Shown piece by piece: positions 22,838 to 33,528 of a stretch of 64,000 nt of DNA. The position numbers and the translations under genes are program-made. Position 1 is the first letter of the stretch. Each line of letters begins with the position of its first letter. The notes under the pieces are model-generated. The model made no database searches. It was not told the origin of the DNA and was given only the letters and a program-made list of their open reading frames with translations. The stretch spans positions 18,346,206 through 18,410,205 of the forward strand of contig NC_133122.1 of the NCBI RefSeq assembly GCF_033568475.1, read 5' to 3'. Origin of the DNA: Henckelia pumila (lineage: Eukaryota > Streptophyta > Magnoliopsida > Lamiales > Gesneriaceae).

Positions 22838-23767
22838 ATGGTGACCGTGGATTATCAAATGCACTTCCCCAAGCCAAAAACACCGTTAATCACCATAGAT
22901 TATCAAATGCACTTCCCCAAGCCAAAAATCGCATATGAATCCAAGGGAGGGATCGAATTCGGGAGAGCAGATGAGTACGAACTTTTGCAGGAGATCGGTC
23001 GAGGAAGCTACGGCAGAGTTTACCTAGCCCGGGAGAAGAAAACCGGCAAAATCGTGGCGATGAAGAAACAAGTCCACGGATTCTCAAGATCATCGTTGAG
23101 AGAAATCGACATTCTACAATCTCTCGTCGGTCGGCCGTGGTTTGTTGAGTTCAAGCAAGTGGTGGTGGATGAATACAAGGATGTTTACGTGGTGATGGAA
23201 TACGTCGAAAACGACCTCAGAGGGTTCATGGACGGAATTAGTACAGAGGGTAAATTCATGGAATATTGGGAAGTCAAGTACTTGATGAGACAGTTGCTAG
23301 AGGGGGTCTCCTTTCTTCACCGAAACGGGATCATGCACAGAGATTTGAAGCCCTCCAACATCCTTCTGAGTGGCAACGGGGAGCTGAAAATATGCGATTT
23401 CGGGTTGTCGAAACGGTTCGAAAGAGAGTTTGATAGCCATTCTCATCATGTGGGAACTTTGTGGTATATGGCCCCCGAGCTGCTGACTACTGAGGCGACG
23501 GTGTATTCTTGCGCGGTGGATATGTGGTCTGTGGGGTGTATTATGGGAGAAATGTTGCTGAACCAAGTGGTTTTACAAGGGAATTCGGAGAATGAACAGC
23601 TGCGGAAAATAACCAAGGCACTGACCAAGAACGAATTGTTTGATAGATTTTGTTTGATTATTTCACCCAAGGGACTTCATCTGCTGAAAAGGTTTTTGAC
23701 TTACGATCCTCAAAGCAGAATCACGGCCGCTGAAGCTCTCGATCATGATTGGTTCAAAGAAATTTGA
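22838..23767 (+). CDS. K3: intronless CDKG/PITSLRE-like protein kinase (type B/B)
   Basis: 309 aa. Residues 3-14 and 19-30 are a tandem duplication (TVDYQMHFPKPK and TIDYQMHFPKPK), a feature shared only with K4 and K5. Kinase motifs are complete: GRGSYG (54-59), K76, SSLREIDIL, hinge MEYVEND, HRD 167-169, DFG 187-189 and LWYMAPELL. The CMGC insert is shortened as in K1. The ATG lies in CCATGG 79 nt after the TATA box. The protein is the parent-like type for the C-lobe of K2 and the N-terminus of K4 and K5. Confidence 0.9.
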   Translation: MVTVDYQMHFPKPKTPLITIDYQMHFPKPKIAYESKGGIEFGRADEYELLQEIGRGSYGRVYLAREKKTGKIVAMKKQVHGFSRSSLREIDILQSLVGRPWFVEFKQVVVDEYKDVYVVMEYVENDLRGFMDGISTEGKFMEYWEVKYLMRQLLEGVSFLHRNGIMHRDLKPSNILLSGNGELKICDFGLSKRFEREFDSHSHHVGTLWYMAPELLTTEATVYSCAVDMWSVGCIMGEMLLNQVVLQGNSENEQLRKITKALTKNELFDRFCLIISPKGLHLLKRFLTYDPQSRITAAEALDHDWFKEI

Positions 23768-24369
23768 ATTTAATTACCTTTTCTTTTTATATATGTTATG
23801 CTTATATATGCAATTCACTTGTGATGAGTTTGTTGGTGTAAATCGCAAAATTCATGTGATCAAATTTTAGCTATCATTGTTGGATATAATTAAGTTGTAA
23901 TTAATTTTTTATATAGTGTCATATAAACTCTCTCACACTACCACTGTCTATAAATATTTGGTTAGAAATTTATACAAACTAAAATTAGGTGAAAAGCTAG
24001 TGATTGATGACAAGTGAATTATCAAATAAAATAAGTTTATATATAGGCCTGTGAAATAATGCTTGGCATGTCTTTGTCTTTAGCAAACAGTTCCTCTATA
24101 TTATTTAGTTTTTGAACATCTAAATAAAAATAAAAAAATTATTTAATTTCAAATTAATGATGCAATACAAATATTTTCATCTCTTATTATAAAAACACAG
24201 TTTTTCTCAAATATGGAAAGTTCTAGGCCAAATTAATTATTAGTTAAAAAAGAAAATTATAGCTGTAATTATTGGACAATAAATTATCATCAATTTAAAT
24301 AAGACAGCCGTAAACCATGTACATTAAATTACCATCAATTAAGTAAAGCTGTCTATACAAATTGTGCAA
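23768..24369. other. Type B 3' flank and AT-rich spacer after K3
   Basis: 23768-23910 is the type B 3' flank. The remainder is AT-rich with no gene, no clear repeat and no exon-like run. Confidence 0.5.
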
Positions 24370-24605
24370 TGTTATAAATATATTATTATTATAGATGATT
24401 ATCTTATTTAATATGTGATCAATATAAATATGTAAAGATAATATTTGTACAGATTTGTATCTTGTAATTTTTCCCTATAAATAGGGGTGATTGAGTTCAA
24501 TGAAATTTGCACCTGAGTATTGACTCATATGATTATCTCTTCTCTCATGAATTCTCTCTATTCATGTCTCTATTCATCTCTCTTATTCTTTTATGATTTA
24601 TAACA
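24370..24605 (+). mobile_element. 5' LTR of a degenerate Ty1/copia-type element
   Basis: 236 bp starting TGTTATAAATATATTATT and ending ATTTATAACA. It contains a possible TATA region (CCCTATAAATAGGGG, near 24473-24487). A related LTR in the opposite orientation lies at 63634-63857. The sequence directly after it reads as a primer-binding site. Confidence 0.8.
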
Positions 24606-24619
24606 CGTTATCAGCACGA
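24606..24619 (+). other. Primer-binding-site-like motif
   Basis: CGTTATCAGCACGA directly after the LTR. This motif is usual after the 5' LTR in one group of plant copia elements and fits priming by a tRNA fragment. Confidence 0.6.
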
Positions 24620-27600
24620 TGTTGTAACCAACTGAGAATGAAAATAATTCTCATTTTATTGATGCTATTGGAATAGCACAATCAATTTTATGAGAGATGT
24701 TCATTGGTGCTCTAGAAGTAGCACAATGAAATAATTGATATATCGGTGCCCATGAAATATCATGAATATGTTGATGGCTATAAAGTAGCACAACATAATT
24801 TTATATTGAGAATTCGAAGAAATTCATGATCATGATATAATGAATTGAGAATATTGAGAGATTCATGATTACAATTTTGATATTTGAAAAGATATTCATG
24901 AATTCATGATATAATATATTGAATATTGAGATATTCAAGATTAAGATCTGACATAAGATCAAATATATTAAGAATCTAAAGAGATTCCTAGTTATAATAT
25001 AATATATTAAGAATCTGAATAGATTCATGATAAAGATGAGATATATGATTTCGTATATTGAGAAAGTGAAGAAATTATGATTGATATCTGATATGATATC
25101 AAATATCTATAAATATCATTGAAGAAATTGTTCTCATGTCATAATATATCAATATTGAAATATTGATAAAAAAGATACAAGATTTGATAATATTCTTGAA
25201 GAATATTAATATAAGATCCAAAATTTGGAAATATTCTCGAAGAATATAATGTAATGCCCTTTTGGTTGTTGAGATCTTATTAATTGAGAAATTTAATACA
25301 ATTTCTCAAAGAATATCGATATATGATCTAAAATTGTCAATATCCATAAGAAAAGATTATTAAATATATATGTAATATATATATCAAAAGATATTGACTT
25401 GATATCGATTCAAATCATATATTTGTTTTTAATGCTCTAGAAGAAGAATGATATATTATTTGTCACTATTTTTATGAATAGCGACTTGATGTTCAATGAT
25501 GAACTGCATAAGCTATTGATTGACGATTATGAATTTGCGGTAGTAAGATCGCAACACTATCAATCGAAAAAGAAAAATAAACGTTAAACCCAATGAATTG
25601 GATCATCATCTATATTGGGCAACGACGACGATAGATTGATGGTAGCCTATGCATTATGATATTAATGGGTTAATATATGACTAACTTCAAGCCATTTTAT
25701 TTATTTATTGAACTAATTTATTTTTGACAAATTATGTTTAAACTAAATTTTGAAAAACTCTAGCATGTGTTTTGATTCACATAAATTATTTTGATGATAT
25801 AAAATAATAACTACATATTTTGTGAATCTATTAGTCAATATATTGCATGAGATATTGATTATGCAATTTGGTGATAAAATTTTTGATTTGAGAAATTTTA
25901 TATTTTAAGGATATATTGGGTTGTTACATCTTTATTCCGTAAAATTTTGATTATGGATTTTAAATTCCTCAATTTTGATTGTGGATATAAATTTTGAATT
26001 TTTTCAATCATTTGATTAAGCTATCATTTTTTAAATGAATGATAGATTATTTTTATCACATGTTATTATCTTACATGTAGGAACATGAATTTAATGTAAA
26101 ACGATATTCGTGATAAATTGAATGTTATTGTTGAAGGTAAACGATATACTTGATGCATAAAGGTATTTGAAAAGGTACGTCTGATATTTTATTCTTTAAT
26201 TATAATATCTTATTTATAGTATTTTGTTCAAGGAAAGACAATTATGAAAGTTGTCTGATTATGTGGTCCATTCTTTTAAGTGAATGTGATAGTGCCAATG
26301 AACACAGTTGATACACCGTAGTTTAATTCTTCAAGGAAGAATATGTCATTCCGTATGAAGCAATATATGAATTTGGCAAAAACTATTGAGATATACGTCA
26401 TAATCAAGTATTGTACTAAACGTACATCGGTATCTCGTATCACTATCGTACCTGAAGTACGTAAAAGATTTATTGATATATATCAAGCAAGATATAAAAG
26501 TTTGTGGAGAACATTGATATCTACCCAAATAATATGTTTCATCGGATATTGATTGGATGTTTGAAAGATCTAGAAGATCGTTTGAGTGACGATGAAAATA
26601 ATGACGTGCTTGATATTATAAAATAGTGATAAACATTGACGTATATGGATTTTTGAATCTAGTAGATATTGATTTGGTTTAAATAGTATATTACAAATCA
26701 ATATTTCTAGAAGAGCTAAAGAGCTCCAAAAGTATCATTGATACAAATACTTTCAGAGTTTGATATAATGGATTTAATTGAGCATTCAAATTATATAAAT
26801 AGTTGAAAAACTATTGATAGTGCACAAAGTTGTTAATGAACAAGCCAAAAGTTCCTGGATCGATAAATATGGATATTTTTGAATCAAAGATCCAGAAGAT
26901 TTTATGAATTTTTATTGGCTTATCAAATTTGATATCACTATCATAAAAGCTCAAATTGATAGAAGTCCCCATTTTATCTGGAATGAATAAATAACGTGGG
27001 TCCACAAAGCACAACATGATGTTTGCGAAAATACGTATTGAGAAAAATTTCCAGAATATGTATCAAGACAAGCTTGATCAAAAGAGGATATACATATCAA
27101 TTTTATGATTATAAATATGTTGGTTTAGTTGATTTATTTTGCCTCCAATCAACTATTAAACCATGAGAATAAATGCGTCATATTTGGGGATATCTGAATG
27201 ATATATTATAAATATTATGTCAAATGATTATGTACTGAAAGTTAATGTTTGTGCGAGAAATGCACTACAATAAATCTCTTGAAGGGATTGTAAATATGTT
27301 GGAAATATATTGAATCTTATGATCAATTATATATCTTGAGAAATGAGATTTTATGACGCGATATTCTCATTTATTATTCTTGTAAAACAATGTTTCCAAC
27401 ATTGAGGGGAGGAAATAGAAGCTACAAGAATATTTGAGATCGATCCCAATGAAATATAAAGTGAACATGATGTTCAAAGTTTAAATCTCAAATACATTAT
27501 TTGATCTTGTGTATAAGATCGTTTAGCTTCATTTATGTTCGAGTTGAATAATTTAAATCGTCTTTAGTGATGAAGAACCCCTTTAAAGAAAATGTGTGAA

Positions 27601-27666
27601 TATCTCAATGTGAAAGGAATAATGGAGGTTGGTCGTTATGAAATAAATTAATGTCCTGCATAACCA
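24620..27666 (+). mobile_element. Degenerate internal region of the copia element, cut by the palindrome edge
   Basis: AT-rich, riddled with stops. 24800-25400 consists of degenerate repeats around ATATTGAGAGATTCATGAT. The stretch near 27390-27420 (TTTCCAACATTGAGGGGAGG) matches a conserved position in the pol region of plant copia elements. No intact gag or pol frame exists. The element has no 3' LTR on this side: it stops where the large inverted repeat begins. Confidence 0.6.
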
Positions 27667-27714
27667 TATGTTGCGCTGATTGATTTGATTGACTAGGTGA
27701 CCGTAAAATTTTAA

Positions 27715-27956
27715 AAATGTTTTCCAATTTTTTAATGTAAATATTTTGTCGTGAATTTTTAGTATATTTAATGTTATTAAATTGAAATTATGATTATGTA
27801 TCTTACTTCGAATTTTAATATAATATTTGTTAACATATGTTCTAAAAAATAGTTACAATGTAACCAAGATTTATTCATTTAGATGAATAACAAATTTTTC
27901 GAGTTTTGGAAAAAAAAATAATAATAATGCATTCATTAAAATTTTGAGAAATAAAA
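27715..27956 (+). repeat. AT-rich repeat unit, outer left arm
   Basis: Copy of 21860-22090 (TTCCAATTTTTTAATGTAAA ..., GATGAATAACAAATTTTT). Interrupted at its right by the solo LTR; the same unit resumes at 29382. Confidence 0.75.
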
Positions 27957-28089
27957 TGTCGGGGATCGGTTGTGTGTGTAGAAGAGGGGGGGGGGGGTGA
28001 ATACACACTTTACGCACTGGGTAAACCTTCGGATTAACGCAATAGCTTGCAAACTACGTTATTCAGGTAAACCACATAGGCAAGCCCCG

Positions 28090-28185
28090 TGTGACAGGCT
28101 AGTTCAAAAAGGTGTTGGTAGGGGGAATCGAACTCCTGACCTCTGGCCAAGAGTTCATCTACTCCACCAACTTAGACACCTCCTT
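28090..28185 (-). repeat. tRNA-like (SINE-type) segment in the solo LTR, left arm
   Basis: On the minus strand it reads GGTGTCTAAGTTGGTGGAGT (A-box-like) ... CAGGAGTTCGATTCCCCC (B-box-like). Next to it is GGCAAGCCCCGTGTGACAG, which in plant SINEs follows the tRNA head. It does not fold as a tRNA gene with a normal anticodon arm, so it is called SINE-derived or an LTR-internal pol III-like promoter. An adjoining G run sits at 27987-27998. Confidence 0.5.
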
Positions 28186-29164
28186 AGGGGCAACTTTTGT
28201 AATTTATTGTTATGAGGTTAAGAAAATGTTAATCTTCTTAACTAGAATTTTCTCAACTTTCTACATGAATAAGAGCTATTAAAAATTACTGCGAAAAACG
28301 ACTCTCATTAAACTAGATGACAATAGTGAAAATATGATGTGATGCAGTTATGTAAATGTGCACAAAGTTGTTTATGGATGTACTTCGGAGCTCAATCTCT
28401 TACGTCACCCCTTCTTTCTCACGGAAATGATACACTAGAAGACTTTGGTCATTACAATATCTTGTAATACACCTAATCCAAGTTAAGACATAATTATCAC
28501 TGCCTAAAGTGAAACTCCTAAATTTACACTGATAAGATTTCTAAGTTTTTAACAAACTTCTTTGGTTGATGATGATGAATGCCTAAGTTTCTGAAAGCTT
28601 AGAATCTCAAATTCTTGGAATGTAATTAGTGTTCTTCAATCAACAGCTTGGATTTGAGTAACCTGGAAAGATCTCTTAGAAGATCAGATGTGCTTCTGCT
28701 TGAGCGAAGGGTTGAATGAGCAATAAAGTGTTGAAACAGTTTGAGTGCTCGTCTGTTTTTTATAATGCGATGGCGTATATCTTTTCTGCTTCGTATATAT
28801 AGTTCGAATATTTATATCTCAATCTTCAACGTTTCTTTTTCTTTTTGTCAACGGTAAGAAACATCTTTTCAGACAGATATAGAGCAGACAATATTTCTCT
28901 TTTTGTGGAGTGAAGTCTGCTCGTCTTCAAAATATCTGTACTTGAAGTTTCTTTAATCACGTCCATTCAATATGTCTGCATCATAAATGCTATTAATGGT
29001 CTTTCGAGCTTTATCAGACGGCTCCTTAAATGCTTTGTCTTTTCGCATTTAAGTTGTCTTGTCAAGGATCCGTTACTAAGCATTTGTGCCTTTATGAAAT
29101 CGGTAGACATCCTTGAGACTTGTATTCTGGTTGACATCAATTCTGATAATATATGTCTAAGATC

Positions 29165-29282
29165 GGTTGACGTCTGAGAGTCAGTTGATATCTGTGAATC
29201 GGTTGATATCCATGAGTCGACTGATATCTTTGAATCAGTTGATATCTTCAAGTCGGTTGACATGCTTAGATGGGTTGATATT
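29165..29282 (-). repeat. 18-bp tandem repeats in the LTR, left arm
   Basis: About six 18-bp units of the form GTTGATATCTGTGAATCG with substitutions, most holding GATATC or a near match. They lie near the TG start of the LTR in its own orientation, where enhancer-like repeats are typical. The mirror copy is at about 61255-61372. Confidence 0.75.
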
Positions 29283-29381
29283 TTTCGGTAGGCGTTTTCC
29301 TTTTTGTACATGTAAATGGCGGTCATATATACTACAACAATGATATATTGTTTTGTTATCATCAAAAGTAAGCATTCAACA

Positions 29382-30250
29382 TAAAATAATATATGAATTT
29401 TTAGATTTTTTTCTATTTTTTTTATCATAACAGTTTCATTTAACCAAAATATCAAATGTACGTAATGGTAAAGAAGTCGATTTAATGACAAAATATTGTT
29501 ACTCTCATTTGAACGTTATCTCAAATAACATAAATATTTTTTTATATAATAATTTATTTAAAATTTAATATATCTTTAACATTATTATAAATATATTGTC
29601 AAAATATTTTATTTAATTATTTGTATTTTATTTTTGAGATAAATATAAATGTATATAATTATTTATTTAATCATAATTGAATAATTTTATTATATAGAAA
29701 ATATTTGTCGATATTTTGTTATTTTAAGGGGATTTGTCGATATATTTTTATAGTACTCATCCATATTTATACTAATTTCTAGGATTTGCAATCCCAGGGC
29801 AACTTGTGCAACAAGATTTACCCAAGTTTTATTAATTACTAGAATCTAACTCGTGTGATGCATGGATTGATATTTTATATAATTAATTATCAAAATTAAT
29901 TAGTAAGTATAAACATTTGAATAATTATTTAAAATTATCCGTAGTTTTTTTTTTAAAAAAATCATAAGTCATCTTGATTTTATTTTTATACAGGAGAGAG
30001 ATACATGCACGCGAGGTTTTATCTCTATGCTTTGCGACCTTTTAGACGACGATTAATTAACCGTACGTGAAAATGTCCCTTCTTATCTTGAAGATTAATC
30101 CAATAACAAATTTGGTAGTTATATTAGATTTAGGAGTCATCTTCTAGCTAGGATTTTCTTTAATGTGTTTTCAAATCTATAAATAACCAATATATATATA
30201 ATTCTTTCATTCTTCTAAAACCAAATTATTAATTAAGAACCAAAAAGCTA
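29382..30250 (+). promoter_or_regulatory. K4 upstream region (type B promoter copy)
   Basis: Continues the AT-rich unit, then matches the K3 upstream DNA from CATCCATATTTATACTAATT onward. It holds GGAGTCATCTTCTAGCTAGG and a TATA box (TATAAATA, 30178-30185). An extra 160 bp (29890-30050) is not in the K3 copy. Confidence 0.65.
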
Positions 30251-30319
30251 GTGTGGATCGACAATCCCTTGCTACGTTTCCTATATATAATATTCTTTCT
30301 TTCATCATATAATTTTATC

Positions 30320-31159
30320 ATGTTGACCATCGATTATCAAACCCACTTCCCCAAGCCAAAAACACCGTTAATCACCATAGATTATCAAATGCACTTTTTC
30401 AAGCCAAAAATCGCGTGCAGGAGAGCAGATGAGTACGAACTTTTGCACGAGATCGGTCGAGAAAGCTACGGGAGAGTTTACCAAGCCCGCGAGAAGAAAA
30501 CAGGCCAGATCGTGGCCATCAAGAAACAAGAAGTCCATGCATCTTCTTTGAGAGAAATCGACATTCTCCGGTCCCTTGTCGGTTGCCCGTGGTTCGTCGA
30601 GTTCAAACAAGTTGTGGTGGATGGACGCAAGGACCTCAGACGAAATATGGATGGAATGGCGTGGGCTTTTGCGGAAGCCAAAGTCAGGTGCTTGATGAGA
30701 CAGTTGCTAGAAAGGGGTCTCCTTTCTTCATCGAAACGGGATCATGCACAGAGATTTGAAGCCTTCAAACATACTTGTGAACGACAACTGGGGATTGAAA
30801 ATATGCGAATTTGGATTGTCCAAACGTTTCGAAACAAAGTTTGGTAGCCATTCTCGTCGCGTAGGCTCTCTATGGTACAAGGCCCCGGAGCTGCTCGATC
30901 GTGGAGTGGAGAGATATTCATCTGCCATGGATATGTGGTCCGTTGGGTGTATTATGGGAGAGATGTTGCTGGACCAAGTGCTTTCAAAGGGACGTCGGAG
31001 GATGAACAGCTACAGATGATATTAACAAAGCACGTGGATGAAGACAAGTTTTTGTTGGTTTCTGAAGAGGGGATTCATCTGCTTAAAACCATGTTAGATT
31101 TGGATCCCCACAGTAGAATAACAGCAGACCAAGCTCTCCATCATGAATGGTTCATATAA
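30320..31159 (+). pseudogene. K4: broken CDKG-like kinase (type B/A mosaic)
   Basis: The start at 30320 is by comparison with K3; an in-frame ATG at 30251 lies in the leader. The N-terminus has the two DYQ-HF-KPK repeats and K3-like promoter. From the hinge on, the C-lobe and 3' flank match K1 (MDGMAWAFAE, HVDEDKFLLVSEEG). Defects: the glycine loop reads GRESYG; 45 nt equal to 15 hinge codons of K1 (between KD and L, near 30634) are missing; DFG reads EFG; one extra A near 30712 and one missing T near 30983 shift the frame. The last two are absent from its mirror copy K5. It cannot encode a full kinase. Confidence 0.9.
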
Positions 31160-32289
31160 AGTACCGGATGCCATGCATATACTCACGCATGATACCATAT
31201 TTTAGAGTTTTTTTTTATGTTATATATGTAACTCTAGATATGTGGGTTAGTCTATCAGGTAGAAGAATATTGAGATTATAAGTTCATGTTATGATGTTTA
31301 GCTGATAATATTGAACAAGATTTATATAAAATGACATATTTTGGACTGTCATTCCATTCTATGAGACTCGATTACGTACCATGTGTATATATGTGGAATT
31401 ATTTTTTATTTTATTATTTTTTACAACATATGGCTCCATGTTCAAGTTGTCTTTAATTTGTGATTAGATGCAACTGGTTCGTTGGGGTGAACTGTTAAAC
31501 TTTGCATAAGTAATAATTGTTAAAGGCTAAAAAGCAATTTCCCTTACAAAATGAATGGAGATGATGGAATCTCAGATATGTGTATACGTTGATTACAACA
31601 TTGGGTTTGGCCATGTTACTGGCGGCCATAATGAATTAAAACGAACGTTAATATATACTTCATTTAAATAAATTGTATTAATAAATCAATTATACAGCTT
31701 TTAAGAATAGTTAATTATGGTTTTAATTGTAAATTATATATTTTTAATACCAAAATTCAAAAATCTAAATGGTGAAAACCAAACTGAATCAATGAACACT
31801 CTTACATCTCACTTTACAAGTTTCAATCTTATGCCATGTGGATTCTGAAATTGATTATTTTGTTTAGTAGCGCTCCCTATTACACTTGTGTTCGTGAGAT
31901 GTTTTGGGTTCCATGATGATTAGTTTTAAATAGTTTGTGGGAGAACTTAAAAAGTTGAGAAGTGCTTTTTAAAAAAATATGCTGAGGAGTGCTGAGAAGT
32001 GCATCCCAAAAACTCTTCCAAATTACCATATATGAAAAGCAAAGTTGTTTTTATATTGTTGCAAGTTTAAATGTATTTCTGTACCTGTCTTAATATGCCC
32101 TAGCTTAGCTTGGCGCTTATTGTGTTCAAAGTTTATGTTTAGTTTAGTGTTAGAGTATTCGATCAAGAGTAGATTTATACAAATAAAATAGATGATTTAT
32201 ATGCCACATGATCGATCACGTTCACAATAAATATTCATCAATCAACTGTTACTAGGAACGAGTACGTAATTTCATAATCATTCTAAATT
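31160..32289 (+). repeat. Type A 3' flank of K4 and adjoining DNA
   Basis: 31190-31800 matches the flank of K1. 31800-32150 (CTTTACAAGTTTCAATCTTA, GTAGCGCTCCCTATTACAC) recurs at 38640-38890. No gene is visible. 32281-32289 is the left target duplication of the MITE that follows. Confidence 0.7.
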
Positions 32290-32601
32290 GGGAAAACTGC
32301 AATTTTGGTCCTTTATGTTTGTCGCTTTGCGATTTCGGTCTTCTATGTTTTCATATTTCAAGTTTAGTCCTGCATGTTTTGATTTTTGGCAATTTCAGTC
32401 CTTTTTATTCGAAAATGCTTACGTGGCACATTACACGTCAGCTCCACATCAGCACTGCATTGGTGCCACATCAGCGCCACATCAGAAAAATGATTAAAAT
32501 TGCCAAAAAATAAAGATAGCTGACTAAAACTTAAATCTAAAAATATAGAGGACCAAAATCGCAAAATGACAAGCATACAGGACTAAAAAAGCAATTTTCC
32601 C
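32290..32601. mobile_element. MULE-like MITE, left arm
   Basis: 312 bp with inverted ends GGGAAAACTGCAATTTTGG and, at the right, AAAAAAGCAATTTTCCC, homologous for over 100 bp. It is flanked by a perfect 9-bp duplication, TTCTAAATT (32281-32289 and 32602-32610). A 9-bp duplication with long inverted ends indicates the Mutator superfamily. Its GC-rich core repeats CCACATCAGC. No transposase is present. Confidence 0.85.
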
Positions 32602-32610
32602 TTCTAAATT

Positions 32611-33528
32611 TTACCTGTGTTTCATTCCATAATTCTTTGGTGTTGGTCTGAGATTTAATTTTTAACTTCCCTTATTTTGTGTCATATGGTATTCTATGTC
32701 GATATAATAGGTGACATGGTGTATTGTTATGTAATGCTGCAGCTACACTTCAATTGGTAGCATTCATGACACTGTTCCTAATGCACAATGCCATGGAAAG
32801 TCGAGCAATAGTGAAGAAAGATTCAAACCTGACTATCTGCTCCAGGATGGAAGATTGGAAAGAGCAGGGAGAGTTAAAAAAAATTTACTTGTCAGCCATT
32901 ATCTGCTGTTAGCAATGGCTTGCAATGTGAAAATTCACATTGGAAAAGCATGTTCATAGCCTCAGTTATTGCCGTGGGAGATGGAATTCTGTAAGGCTCC
33001 GCTTAGATTGAAGTATCTGAAGGTTTTCATATATGGATGGTTTGGTCCCTTACTTTCAGATGTCACCATTGGTGTTGCTAAAGCATTTGGTGTCCGTACG
33101 GTACATTTTTTCTAATGTTAAGATTTTCAACTCGTCGAATTTACGCGTGAAACTTAATGTGTTTTTCTCACTTTTCATTGCATCATAATTTCTTGAAGGC
33201 CCCTGATGAAGAATTTGAAGAATATTTAAGGCATCTGATAGATGAAAACTGCACTCGAGATAGAAATGAGGTAATATAGTTATGCAGGTCCATGAAACTT
33301 CGTGAAAAGTGATGGGCACAGTTCCTCTTCTTGTCCACGTTCTCACTATTAACGTTGTCTGTTTTCATCTTCCAGATGGCTTAGTTACCTGAAGGCATCA
33401 CCGAGTTGGTGCATCACGAGAAGTTGAGAGTGTGCACCATTGGTACGTTGAATCTTGTTGAATAAATAAATACCGTAACTCTCATTACTAGATTTTTTTG
33501 AGTATCATGATTCCATCCATTACCATAT
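32611..33528 (+). pseudogene. FAD-synthase gene fragment, left arm
   Basis: Copies of intron 6 end and exon 7 (about 32744-32992), then, after 27 unrelated bases, exon 10 (from about 33023), exon 11 (about 33200-33271) and exon 12 (from 33376) with their introns. Exons 8 and 9 and the DNA around them are deleted. The exon 7 copy has lost 3 nt and gained 2, shifting the frame. The exon 12 copy begins ATGGCTTAG, a stop where the parent has Gln. Retained introns show a DNA-level copy, not a retrocopy. Confidence 0.9.

Larger units (their letters stand above)
27957..29381 (-). mobile_element. Solo LTR, left arm
   Basis: 1425 bp, reading TGTTGAATGC...CCCCGACA on the minus strand, flanked by the 5-bp duplication TAAAA (27952-27956 and 29382-29386). 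Paralogous sequence at 34480-34490 shows the uninterrupted site (GAAATAAAATAATATATG). No internal region or partner LTR is present, so it probably formed by LTR-LTR recombination. The mirror copy is at 61155-62577, so the insertion predates the inverted duplication. Confidence 0.85.

Noticed and set aside
28090-28185. tRNA gene candidate (also 62355-62450)
   Set aside because: A- and B-box-like motifs are present but no convincing cloverleaf or anticodon arm; treated as SINE-type.
29165-29282. CRISPR-like or satellite array
   Set aside because: Eighteen-bp units without spacers, in a plant LTR; ordinary tandem repeat.
28967-29491. 174-codon minus-strand ORF with ISTDSQISTD-like repeats
   Set aside because: The repeats come from the 18-bp tandem repeat of the solo LTR and the ORF crosses the LTR edge; not a gene.
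30251-30319. Upstream in-frame ATG of K4 (and 60338 in K5)
   Set aside because: The added hydrophobic leader is not in K3, and the ATG at 30320/60269 matches the K3 start and spacing to the TATA box.
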